From Bryobacterales bacterium (GTDB taxonomy: Bacteria > Acidobacteriota > Terriglobia > Bryobacterales > Bryobacteraceae): a stretch of DNA of 44,010 nucleotides. Within the stretch, counting starts at the first letter, position 1, and the number at the start of each line of letters is the position of its first letter. Where the stretch lies: positions 1-44,010 of the forward strand of contig DAIDHC010000175.1 in assembly GCA_027452065.1 (NCBI GenBank), written 5' to 3'. Positions 16,669 to 24,039 of this stretch are shown here, piece by piece. Below the pieces are notes generated by a model. That model made no database searches and was not told the DNA's origin. It worked only from the letters and a program-made list of their open reading frames with translations. The position numbers and the translations under genes were made by a program.

Positions 16669-17115
16669 CTAACCCCCTGCGTGCGTCCGCCGCGCCTTCA
16701 TTCCCCCCTGCGATCCCGCCGGTTTCTTCGGTGGGCCCTTCGTCAGCCGGTTCACCGCCCGGATCAATTGCGTCACTTCCTGCGCGCTCTTCTGAATCAC
16801 AGCGTCCGCCCCCGTTGTCGCCTCGTTCAACCCCAATGCGTCCGTGAAACCCGAGATCAGAATTGTCGGTATATCCTTGCGAATTTCCCTAAGCCGCACG
16901 ATCAATTCCACGCCATTCATCGATGGCATTTTGAAATCCGTAATCACAAGATCGAATCGCTGCTTGGTGAAATGATCGAGTGCATCCATCGCCGTGGATG
17001 CCACCGTGATCCGATGCCCTAGTTCTTCTAGTACGCTCTTGCGGGCCACCAGTCCCAGTCCGTTGTCGTCCACCATCAGGATCCGCGCTGTTCGAGGTGC
17101 GGAAGATTCTTTCAT
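16669..17115 (-). CDS. single-domain response regulator (CheY-like)
   Basis: A 148-residue receiver protein without an output domain. Acidic pocket D16-D17 (MVDDNG), phosphoacceptor D60 (DLVITDFKMPSMNG), S88 (ILISGF) and K109 (VIQKS) are all present. The tail after about residue 120 is Lys/Pro/Gly-rich and disordered-looking. No kinase is adjacent, so its partner is unknown. Because the GH3 gene starts 38 nt downstream it probably heads the operon GH3-UPF0173-peroxiredoxin-ThiE-permease. ATG 17115 has GGTGG about 8 nt upstream and a promoter-like sequence before that. Confidence 0.9.
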   Translation of the reverse strand: MKESSAPRTARILMVDDNGLGLVARKSVLEELGHRITVASTAMDALDHFTKQRFDLVITDFKMPSMNGVELIVRLREIRKDIPTILISGFTDALGLNEATTGADAVIQKSAQEVTQLIRAVNRLTKGPPKKPAGSQGGMKARRTHAGG

Positions 17116-17132
17116 GAGCTAGCCACCGGCGA

Positions 17133-17161
17133 AGTTAACTCAAATGTAACTGCCGTGTCAA
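17133..17161 (-). promoter_or_regulatory. sigma-70-like promoter for the response regulator operon
   Basis: On the - strand a perfect TTGACA (17161-17156) is followed after 17 nt by TTAACT (17138-17133), a weak -10. The expected start is near 17126, about 11 nt before the ATG at 17115. The -35 box is part of a 10-bp perfect palindrome GTCAATTGAC (17157-17166), which could also be a regulator site. Confidence 0.35.
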
Positions 17162-17243
17162 TTGACTCCTATGTTTTTGGGAATTCGCGAGATTCAGCGC
17201 TTGACTCGCCGACGATCTTATGACACCCGATCGGTTGCCGCGC

Positions 17244-18389
17244 CTATTCCACTTCTCGCGGCGCTTTGTAGCCGGCCTTGGCCACGATCTGGTACTTGAT
17301 CGAGTGCCCCTTGCCGTCCACCACCCGCAACGGCTCGCCCGTCGCCGGATTCACCAGTTCCACCTTGATCTTCCGAAACGCCCCATCCCGCGCCTGGTTC
17401 GTCGGATGATACGTGATCGTGTACTGGTTCCGCAGCGCCTGCGACACCGCGTTGAAGATCGCCGGAAACTCCCCATAGAAGCGCGGGAAGAACGCCTGCC
17501 CTCCCGTCTCCCGCGCAAACGTGTTCATCTGGTTGTCGGCCTGCAGAAAGTCCAGCCGCGCAATCGAGCCCAACATCCCCATCGCGTCCATGTACTCCCT
17601 CAGAGCCTGCAGCAATCCGATGGCGTATACCGGCACTCCCGCCGACTGGATGGCCTTCCGCGCTTTGTCGAACGTCAGCTTGCTGAACGTGTCCACGCCC
17701 GAAGAAATCAGAACAATCGCTTTCCGCCCCTCGATGTTCTCCATCCTCGTCTCGGCGTCCACCAGCGCGTCGTACAGGTTCGACTCGGAAAAGCCTGCGA
17801 TCCTCAGCCTCTGCAGCGCCTCGTTCGTCTTCTCCCGGTTCGTCGTGAAGTCCGACAGAATCTCCGGCTTCAGATCGTAGGCGATTACCGCCACGTAATC
17901 TTCCGGCTTCAACGTCTGCACGAAACCATACGCCGCCGTCAGCGTCTGGTACCAGCCCTCCGACCAGAACTGCTGGAAGAGGTTACTGAATTCGATCAGC
18001 AGACACACCGTCATCGGCGCCTCGCCCATCGATACGCTCGATACCGGCTGCGGCGTCCCGTCCTCCAGCACCCGGAAATTTCCGGGCGGGATCCGCGGGA
18101 TGAAATGCCCTCTGTTGTCCAGCACCGCCACGTCCACTGTCACCGTAGTTGCTTCGCTCTTGAACGTCGCGTCTGTCTGCGGCACCGTCTCCTTGTGGTA
18201 CTTCGACGGTATCTTCGTCTGCGTGCTGTCCGCCGGCGCCTCCGTGTCTTTCTTCCGCGGCTTCGCCACCGTCTCGGTCGGCTGCGACCCCGGACCCTCC
18301 TGTGGCGGCGCGTCTTGCCCCGCCGCAATGGCGCTAAACGCCATGGCCGCCGCAGCAGCCAGCGCTAGAGTGTGTTTCCCGATCCGCAT
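17244..18389 (-). CDS. exported VWFA-domain protein (acidobacterial TIGR03436 type)
   Basis: A 381-residue protein with a signal peptide (cleavage expected near AIAAGQ, residue 25) and a polar linker to about residue 75. A beta domain follows (TVTVDVAVLDNRGHFI, FRVLEDGTPQ), then a von Willebrand A domain from about residue 125. This domain order is that of the family described from acidobacteria (VWFA-related). The metal-site motif DxSxS is degenerate: IEFSNL puts E133 and L137 in place of Asp and Ser. Later VWA segments KAIVLISSGVDT and GVPVYAIGL are conserved. The role is probably protein binding in the periplasm; no partner is known. ATG 18389 has GAGAAG just upstream. It begins 18 nt after the rhomboid gene. 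Confidence 0.85.
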   Translation of the reverse strand: MRIGKHTLALAAAAAMAFSAIAAGQDAPPQEGPGSQPTETVAKPRKKDTEAPADSTQTKIPSKYHKETVPQTDATFKSEATTVTVDVAVLDNRGHFIPRIPPGNFRVLEDGTPQPVSSVSMGEAPMTVCLLIEFSNLFQQFWSEGWYQTLTAAYGFVQTLKPEDYVAVIAYDLKPEILSDFTTNREKTNEALQRLRIAGFSESNLYDALVDAETRMENIEGRKAIVLISSGVDTFSKLTFDKARKAIQSAGVPVYAIGLLQALREYMDAMGMLGSIARLDFLQADNQMNTFARETGGQAFFPRFYGEFPAIFNAVSQALRNQYTITYHPTNQARDGAFRKIKVELVNPATGEPLRVVDGKGHSIKYQIVAKAGYKAPREVE

Positions 18390-18407
18390 CTTCTCAACCC
18401 CAAATTC

Positions 18408-19160
18408 CTAATTCCGCCACCGGCCTCGGTTCGAGTCCTGCTTCTTCATATACACCTGAAACTTCTTCTGCGCACGCCGCCGCTTCCATTGGCTGTAGCT
18501 GGCCTGCGCCATCCCCATCGGATTCAGACGTAGCCGCCCCGCTTTGAGATACAAGTATCCCACCAACAGTCCCCCCAGATGCGCGAATTCACTCACACCT
18601 GTGTTACCTCCGCTCAACGATGACAGGAACGCCACTGCCCCGATGATCGCCACAAAATAGCGCGCCTGGATCGGGATCAGAAAGCCCCACAGGATTGTCC
18701 GCGTCGGAAACAGCATCGCATACGCCAGCAGAATTCCGAAGATCGCCCCCGACGAACCCACCGTCGTCACCCCTGGCGTCCCTACAGCGTAGTTCGCCGC
18801 CACCACGCACAGCCCGGCCCCGATACCGCATACGAAGTAGTACTTAAGGAATCGGCGCCGTCCCCAGGCCCGTTCAATGTCGGCGCCGAACATCCAGAGC
18901 GCCAGCATGTTCCACAAAATGTGGCTGAAGCCGCCATGAAGAAACATGTATGTGGCCAATTGCCACACCATCAGCAGCTCCACCACCGCCCGCGGCGTCA
19001 GCGCCATCAACCCTGACGCCTCGCGCACCAGCGGCACGCTGTGGCCCAGGTATGTCACTACGAACACAGCCGTGTTCGCGATCAGCAGCCACTTCACGCC
19101 CTCAGGAAAATTGTTTGCGGAAAAAAAACTCAGGGTGCGGGACCTGCCGCGGTACGCCAT
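18408..19160 (-). CDS. rhomboid family intramembrane serine protease
   Basis: A 250-residue inner-membrane protease with about six transmembrane helices. Catalytic residues are visible: S137 in GSSGAIFG (135-142) and H194 in EFAHLGGLLVG (191-201). The oxyanion region HGGFSHILWNMLALW (75-89), with H80 and N84, matches the HxxxN rhomboid motif. The C-terminal ~40 residues are Arg/Lys-rich and cytoplasmic. The substrate is unknown. The downstream VWFA gene starts 18 nt on and may be cotranscribed. ATG 19160 has no strong ribosome site. Confidence 0.92.
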   Translation of the reverse strand: MAYRGRSRTLSFFSANNFPEGVKWLLIANTAVFVVTYLGHSVPLVREASGLMALTPRAVVELLMVWQLATYMFLHGGFSHILWNMLALWMFGADIERAWGRRRFLKYYFVCGIGAGLCVVAANYAVGTPGVTTVGSSGAIFGILLAYAMLFPTRTILWGFLIPIQARYFVAIIGAVAFLSSLSGGNTGVSEFAHLGGLLVGYLYLKAGRLRLNPMGMAQASYSQWKRRRAQKKFQVYMKKQDSNRGRWRN

Positions 19161-19199
19161 GAAAGCGGGGAAACCTCGGCTTCAGAATAACAAATGCCG

Positions 19200-19544
19200 C
19201 TACCGGCGGCTTTGCTTCTCTTCCACCGCTGCCCGTTCCATCGTCCGCCCCAGCGAAATATGGGCGATTTTCAGCGCCGTCGCCAGCGCCAACCACACTT
19301 GCCAGTGTGAAAACAACCCCTGCCCGATGAAGAAGCTGTCCGTCCACGCCAGATCCGCGCCCAGCCGCCACAATCCCAGCGCCAGCGCCGCCAGCGCCGC
19401 CGTGTCCAGCGTGAACACCATGAAGCCCGCGCTGGTCTTCATCCATCGCGCCACTTCGCCTTGCGGCGCCGCTACCCGCCAGCGAATGGCCGCGCTTCGC
19501 ATCCAATCAGCGGAAAGTGTCTCGGCAATTCGGTTGGCTGGCAT
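19200..19544 (-). CDS. small membrane protein, paralogue A of a tandem pair
   Basis: A 114-residue protein starting at ATG 19544 (MPANRIAETL...), which has AAGGAA about 6 nt upstream; a TTG at 19565 is less likely. Two hydrophobic segments are seen at about 42-63 and 76-98. The core from LWRLGADLAWTDSFF to SHWQVWLALATAL is about 58% identical by hand count (25 of 43) to the gene at 19732-20079. The repeated pattern is WR.GADL.WT..F.I..GL.SHWQVWLA. I do not recognise the family. It lies 39 nt upstream of the rhomboid gene. Confidence 0.65.
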   Translation of the reverse strand: MPANRIAETLSADWMRSAAIRWRVAAPQGEVARWMKTSAGFMVFTLDTAALAALALGLWRLGADLAWTDSFFIGQGLFSHWQVWLALATALKIAHISLGRTMERAAVEEKQSRR

Positions 19545-19731
19545 CGGAAATTCCTTCTTCACCAAACTAGATGCAAGCTGCGGTCCAAACGTTGCAACCC
19601 TCTCGGAGGCCCGCCGATTCGGGCAGTACGCGCACCGGGACCTACTCTCTATACGTACCGGAACTACTCGGGGAAATCCCTGTCCCTCCGCGCGAATTTC
19701 TCCCTAGATTTTCTTATTCCCCAATGAAAAA

Positions 19732-20079
19732 CTACAACCCCGATTTCACCAGCGGCGCGCTCGCGCTCCCCTCGGCTGCCACCGGTTTCCGCTCTGCCGC
19801 CACCCGCCGCTCGCGCAGCCCCACCCGGTTCAATACGATCGCCGCGCTCTCCAGCCCCAGAAAAATCGCCAGCCACACCTGCCAGTGCGACAGCAGCCCG
19901 CTCGAGATCGCAAACTCGCTCGTCCACTGCAGGTCCGCCCCGAATCGCCACACCGCCAGAACCCCCGCCATCACTGCCGCCGGCTGCATCAGCGCCGCCG
20001 TCCCCAGCAGCAGCGCGCGCCCGGCGTGGACCTCGCGCTCTCCTCCGCCTCCACGCGCAAGTCGTATTCTGACAACCAT
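19732..20079 (-). CDS. small membrane protein, paralogue B of a tandem pair
   Basis: A 115-residue protein, MVVRIRLARG..., with one hydrophobic stretch at about 23-42 and another at about 60-80, then a charged Arg/Glu/Ala tail. Its core (VWRFGADLQWTSEFAISSGL, then SHWQVWLA) matches paralogue A, so the two are a local duplication. ATG 20079 is preferred over a GTG at 20121 because the latter would extend into the divergent promoter space. The paralogues are 187 nt apart. It is divergent from the oxidoreductase gene at 20146. Function is unknown. Confidence 0.6.
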   Translation of the reverse strand: MVVRIRLARGGGGEREVHAGRALLLGTAALMQPAAVMAGVLAVWRFGADLQWTSEFAISSGLLSHWQVWLAIFLGLESAAIVLNRVGLRERRVAAERKPVAAEGSASAPLVKSGL

Positions 20080-20145
20080 TCCGGTAAAATTCAGTTTACC
20101 AGTATCCCAATTCGACTCCACAGAGAAAGGCTTTCCTCAATCCCA

Positions 20146-21288
20146 ATGCGCAGACTCAAAACCGCCCTCATCGGTACCGGCTTCATGGGCAAGGTCCATA
20201 CGGACGCCATCCGCCGCCTTGGCTACGTCGATATCGTTGCCGTCGCCGCCTCCACGATCGGCGAGGCCCAGGCCTTCGCCGACTCCCATGGCATCCCCAC
20301 CGCAACGGACGACGCCTCCACCATCTTCGCCGATCCCTCCCTCGACGCCGTTCACATCCTCACCCCCAACGCCCTCCATTTCCCCATGGCAAAAGCTGCG
20401 CTCCTGGCTGGCAAAAACGTCATCTGCGAAAAACCCCTCACCGTAACCTCCGCCGAGGCCGCCGAACTCCTCGAGATCGCCGAAAACAAGAAACTCGCTC
20501 ACTGTGTCGAGCACAACCTCCGCTGCTACCCCGTTGTCCAGCACATCCGCCGCATGCGCGAAAACGGCGACCTCGGCGATATTCTCATCGTCCAGGGAAC
20601 CTATTCGCAGGACTGGCTTCTCTACGACACCGACTGGAACTGGCGCGTCGAAGCCTCCGCAAACGGCGCCCTCCGCGCCATGGGCGACGTCGGCTCCCAT
20701 TGGATGGACACCATTCAACACCTCACCGGCCTTCCCATCACCGCCGTCTGTGCCGACCTCCAGACGTTTCATAAGACCCGCAAGCGCCCCAAGGGCTCCG
20801 TCGAAACCTTCTCCGGAAAAACTTTGCAGCCCACCGACTACACCAGCGTCCCCGTCACCACCGAGGACTTCGGCGCCGTCCTGGTCCACCTCGGCGACCG
20901 CGCCCGCGGCGCCTTCACCGTCAGCCAGATGTCGGCCGGCCGAAAGAATAATTTCGCCTTCGAAATTTTCGGCTCCAAATGCGGCGTCGCCTGGAGCCAG
21001 GAACGCCCCGATGAGCTTTGGATCGGCCACCGCAACACGCCGAATCAGGTCATCATCAAAGACCCCTCCCTGCTCGACCCCCGCGCCGCCGCCTACGCCG
21101 ATCTGCCCGGCGGCCACGGTGAAGGCTACGACGACACCCACAAGCAGGTCTTCAAACGTTTCTACGCCCGCGTTGCCGACCCCTCCGCCCCCGTCGATTA
21201 CCCCACCTTCGCCGACGGCCTCCTCGGTATGCGCCTACTCGAAAAAGTTCTCGAAAGCGCTACCTCCCGCTCCTGGGTCAACGTTTAG
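20146..21288 (+). CDS. Gfo/Idh/MocA family oxidoreductase
   Basis: A 380-residue NAD(P)-dependent oxidoreductase of the glucose-fructose oxidoreductase/inositol dehydrogenase group. The N-terminal Rossmann start TALIGTGFMGKVHTDA (6-21) has the GxGxxG pattern. HILTPNALHFPMAKAALLAGKNVICEKPLT (about 69-98) contains the EKP active-site Lys motif typical of the family. Residues about 125-330 form the C-terminal beta-sheet domain (GDVGSHWMDTIQHLTG). The substrate is probably a sugar or inositol derivative; nothing nearby identifies it. ATG 20146 gives the expected N-terminus; the longer frame upstream shadows paralogue B. Confidence 0.92.
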   Translation: MRRLKTALIGTGFMGKVHTDAIRRLGYVDIVAVAASTIGEAQAFADSHGIPTATDDASTIFADPSLDAVHILTPNALHFPMAKAALLAGKNVICEKPLTVTSAEAAELLEIAENKKLAHCVEHNLRCYPVVQHIRRMRENGDLGDILIVQGTYSQDWLLYDTDWNWRVEASANGALRAMGDVGSHWMDTIQHLTGLPITAVCADLQTFHKTRKRPKGSVETFSGKTLQPTDYTSVPVTTEDFGAVLVHLGDRARGAFTVSQMSAGRKNNFAFEIFGSKCGVAWSQERPDELWIGHRNTPNQVIIKDPSLLDPRAAAYADLPGGHGEGYDDTHKQVFKRFYARVADPSAPVDYPTFADGLLGMRLLEKVLESATSRSWVNV

Positions 21289-21435
21289 TCCGCTGTCGCC
21301 TCATGAGGCGGCGGACTCGAATCAAGCAGACGCGTGGGCCACGCGCTCTGAACAAGCGGCGTCTCTAAGGCCGCCTCTGCCGCCCGTTCGCACAAGCGGG
21401 CGCGCTCTCCTGCGGCGAGTCTATCCGCTCGCCGC
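21288..21435. repeat. cluster of palindromes in the convergent gap
   Basis: The 176 nt between the convergent genes ending at 21288 and 21465 hold several inverted repeats. First, GTCCGC (21288-21293) pairs with GCGGAC (21311-21316), enclosing CGCCTC-AT-GAGGCG. Second, GCGTGGGCCACGC is self-complementary. Third, GCGGCGAG (21412-21419) pairs perfectly with CTCGCCGC (21428-21435). None has a U-rich tail. They may form a bidirectional terminator or REP-like elements. Confidence 0.5.
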
Positions 21436-21464
21436 ACGCGCCTGCCGCGCTCGCCTTCCCCGTT

Positions 21465-22739
21465 CTATCGCGCAAAAGGCTCTTCGAGCGATCGGCTTTG
21501 CGGCGTGAACCACTTCGCGCCGTCCGCCGTCACATACATATCGTCTTCCAGCCGCACGCCGAACTCGCCCCTGATATAAATTCCCGGCTCGTCTGACGTC
21601 GTCATGTTTGCCTGCAGCGGGAGCTTGTTGCCCCTTACCAGGTACGGCCATTCGTGTCCGTCCATCCCAATTCCGTGACCCACGCGGTGCGTAAAGTGGG
21701 CGTAGCCAGGACCGTAACCCGCCTCATCCACCACCTTCCGCGCCACCGCATCCACCGCCTCGCAGGGCACGCCGGGGTGAGCCGCCTTGCGCGCCGCCGT
21801 CTGAGCCTTCTGCACCGTCTCAAACACCCGCTTCATCTTGTCGCTCGGTTTGCCCAGAACGAACGTGCGGCTAATGTCGGAACCGTAGCCGTCCACCACG
21901 CAGCCGTCGTCGATCAGCACGATGCTCCCCTCCCGAATCGTCTGCGCCTGCATCGAGCCGTGCGGCAGCGCCGTCCACTCATCCACCTGGCAACTGGCCT
22001 CGCCCGGGAACCCGGTCCTGCTGTATCCTGTGCCGATCAGGGCGCTGACCTCGCGATTAGTCATCCCCGGCTTCAAACATTTCCAGGCCGCTTCGTATAC
22101 TTGCAGCGTCACGTCGTTTGCCAGTTGCATCAGCGCCAGCTCCGCCGGGCTCTTGATGCTCCGGCAGCCCGCCGTCACCGGCGTCGCGCTTGTGATTTCG
22201 CCGCCCCTCGCCGCCGTCCGGATGCCTTCGGAAAAAACGAACGGCACCCGCTCCTCCACTCCAATCCTTCCACTCGCAATGCCCGCTTCCCGCAGCGCCT
22301 GCGCCACCCGCGAATACGGATCGTCATCTTCCTGCCAGGTGAGAATCTTCGACTCCCCTCCCGCCGGCGCCTGCGTCATACGCTCGCGTGCGCGGTCCTC
22401 TTCGAATGCGGGGCAGATGTAGAACGGATTGCCCTTCTGCGGAAGTAGATACAGGAACAGCCGCTCGCTGTTGCCCCAGCGAATTCCCGTGAAGTAATCG
22501 AGCGACGTCCCTCCCGCCAGCGCAATCGCATCGATCCGGTTCTCGCGCATCAACCGTCGCGCCCGCTCCAGCCGGCCTTCGCGTTCGGCAAGCGTAATGG
22601 GCTGAGCTTCGCCGCGGCGGTTCCTCAGAGCGGCGATGGGTGCGGGCAGCGCCGGCTCGGCGGCGGCCCGAAGCAGCCCGCTCCCGGCCGCTCCCGTGGC
22701 GGCTGTGGCGGCGGCGAGGAAACGGCGGCGGGTCGGCAT
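21465..22739 (-). CDS. Tat-exported M24 family metallopeptidase (Xaa-Pro peptidase-like)
   Basis: A 424-residue protein with a twin-arginine signal (MPTRRRFLAAATAATG), so it is exported folded. Residues about 50-190 form the creatinase/prolidase N-terminal domain and 200-420 the pita-bread catalytic domain. All five metal ligands are in place: D277 (VLIDDG), D288 (YGSDISRT), H355 (HRVGHGIGMDGHE), E384 (DEPGIY) and E398 (VRLEDDMYV). The activity is probably release of N-terminal residues before proline or dipeptide cleavage. It is divergently transcribed from a second M24 gene whose start is 52 nt away. Confidence 0.9.
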   Translation of the reverse strand: MPTRRRFLAAATAATGAAGSGLLRAAAEPALPAPIAALRNRRGEAQPITLAEREGRLERARRLMRENRIDAIALAGGTSLDYFTGIRWGNSERLFLYLLPQKGNPFYICPAFEEDRARERMTQAPAGGESKILTWQEDDDPYSRVAQALREAGIASGRIGVEERVPFVFSEGIRTAARGGEITSATPVTAGCRSIKSPAELALMQLANDVTLQVYEAAWKCLKPGMTNREVSALIGTGYSRTGFPGEASCQVDEWTALPHGSMQAQTIREGSIVLIDDGCVVDGYGSDISRTFVLGKPSDKMKRVFETVQKAQTAARKAAHPGVPCEAVDAVARKVVDEAGYGPGYAHFTHRVGHGIGMDGHEWPYLVRGNKLPLQANMTTSDEPGIYIRGEFGVRLEDDMYVTADGAKWFTPQSRSLEEPFAR

Positions 22740-22777
22740 AGATCTGTTATCGCATGAGTCGAGTCAGCCGAACCGCA

Positions 22778-22783
22778 TATAAT
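22778..22783 (+). promoter_or_regulatory. consensus -10 box TATAAT, probably leaderless transcript
   Basis: A perfect TATAAT ends 8 nt before ATG 22792, so transcription would begin at or next to the start codon. There is no Shine-Dalgarno sequence. No good -35 was found at 16-18 nt. This is the clearest of several such sites in the window. Confidence 0.5.
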
Positions 22784-22791
22784 CATCCGTA

Positions 22792-24039
22792 ATGCGCATC
22801 GCCCCTCTGGCCGCCGTCCTTGTCGGCGCACTCCTCGCTCCCGCCGCGTCCCCCTCCTCCATCTCCCTCCCCGAATTCCACGCCCGCCGCGACAAACTCC
22901 GCAAAAACCTCCACGGCGCACTCATCCTCTTGGGCGCCCCCGTCGAACCGGACAATAACCTCATCCCCTGGCATCAGGAAACCAATTTTCTCTACCTCAC
23001 CGGCTGGCGCGAACCCGGCGCACGCCTCATTCTCACTCCCGACGCCGAGTTCCTCTTCCTCCCCCATCACAACGAACACCTCGAACACTATACCGGCGCC
23101 CGCCTCTCCGCCGAGGACCCCAACGCAGCCGCCCGCGCCGGCTTCGACACCGTTCTTCCCGTCGAGAAATTCGAGCAGCAGCTCGCCCTCGCCCTCGCCT
23201 CCGGCCCCGACGTCTACATCGAGCTCAACTCCTCCGGCGCGGCACTCCTCAAGCCCTTCCTCGCGCTCCGCCACCTTACCGACGCCTCTTCCGTCATCGC
23301 CCCCATCCGCCGCGTCAAGTCCGACGCTGAAATCGCCGCCATCCAGCACTCCACCGACGTCAGCATCGCCGCCCACCTCGCCGCCTGGCGCCAGCTCACT
23401 CCCGGCGCCTACGAATACCAGGCCCAGGCCGCTTTCACCCAACTCCTTCTCGAACGCGGCTGCGAAGGCTACGCTTACCCTCCCATCATCGGCTCCGGCC
23501 TCAACGGCGCCATCCTCCACTACGACGCCAACCACCGCCGCATGGACCGCGGCGACGCCGTCGTCATCGATGCCGCGGCCCAATGTGACGGCTACGCCAG
23601 CGACATCACCCGCACCCTTCCCGTCTCCGGTAAATTCACCCCGCGCCAGCTCGAGATCTACAACATCGTCCTCGCCGCCCAGCAAGCGGGCATCGCCTCC
23701 ATCAAGCCCAAAGCCAACCTCCGCGACGTCGATAAAGCCGCCCGCGACTACATCGCCTCTCACGGCGCCGACCTTCACGGCAAGCCGCTCGACAAATATT
23801 TCACTCACGGCATCGGCCACGACGTCGGCCTCGACGTCCACGATCCTCCCGCCACACCCGATCAGATCCTCGAGCCCGGCATGGTCGTCACCGTCGAGCC
23901 CGGCATCTATCTCCCCGAAGAGTCCTTCGGCGTCCGCATCGAAGACGTCGTCCTCGTCACCGCCACCGGCGCCCGCGTTCTCAGCGCAGCTCTCCCCAAG
24001 GACCCCTCTCAAGTCGAAGCCATCCTCGCACACCCATGA
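22792..24039 (+). CDS. exported M24 aminopeptidase P-like metallopeptidase
   Basis: A 415-residue protein with a Sec-type signal peptide (MRIAPLAAVLVGALLAPAAS). The N-terminal aminopeptidase-P domain contains NLIPWHQETNFLYLTGWREP (56-75). The catalytic domain has metal ligands D260 (VVIDAA), D271 (YASDITRT), H343 (THGIGHDVGLDVHD), E369 (VTVEPGIY) and E384 (VRIEDVV). It is more like aminopeptidase P than the neighbouring divergent M24 enzyme. The likely role is trimming of proline-containing peptides outside the cytoplasm. The stop overlaps the next gene's start (ATGA), so the two are an operon. Confidence 0.92.
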   Translation: MRIAPLAAVLVGALLAPAASPSSISLPEFHARRDKLRKNLHGALILLGAPVEPDNNLIPWHQETNFLYLTGWREPGARLILTPDAEFLFLPHHNEHLEHYTGARLSAEDPNAAARAGFDTVLPVEKFEQQLALALASGPDVYIELNSSGAALLKPFLALRHLTDASSVIAPIRRVKSDAEIAAIQHSTDVSIAAHLAAWRQLTPGAYEYQAQAAFTQLLLERGCEGYAYPPIIGSGLNGAILHYDANHRRMDRGDAVVIDAAAQCDGYASDITRTLPVSGKFTPRQLEIYNIVLAAQQAGIASIKPKANLRDVDKAARDYIASHGADLHGKPLDKYFTHGIGHDVGLDVHDPPATPDQILEPGMVVTVEPGIYLPEESFGVRIEDVVLVTATGARVLSAALPKDPSQVEAILAHP

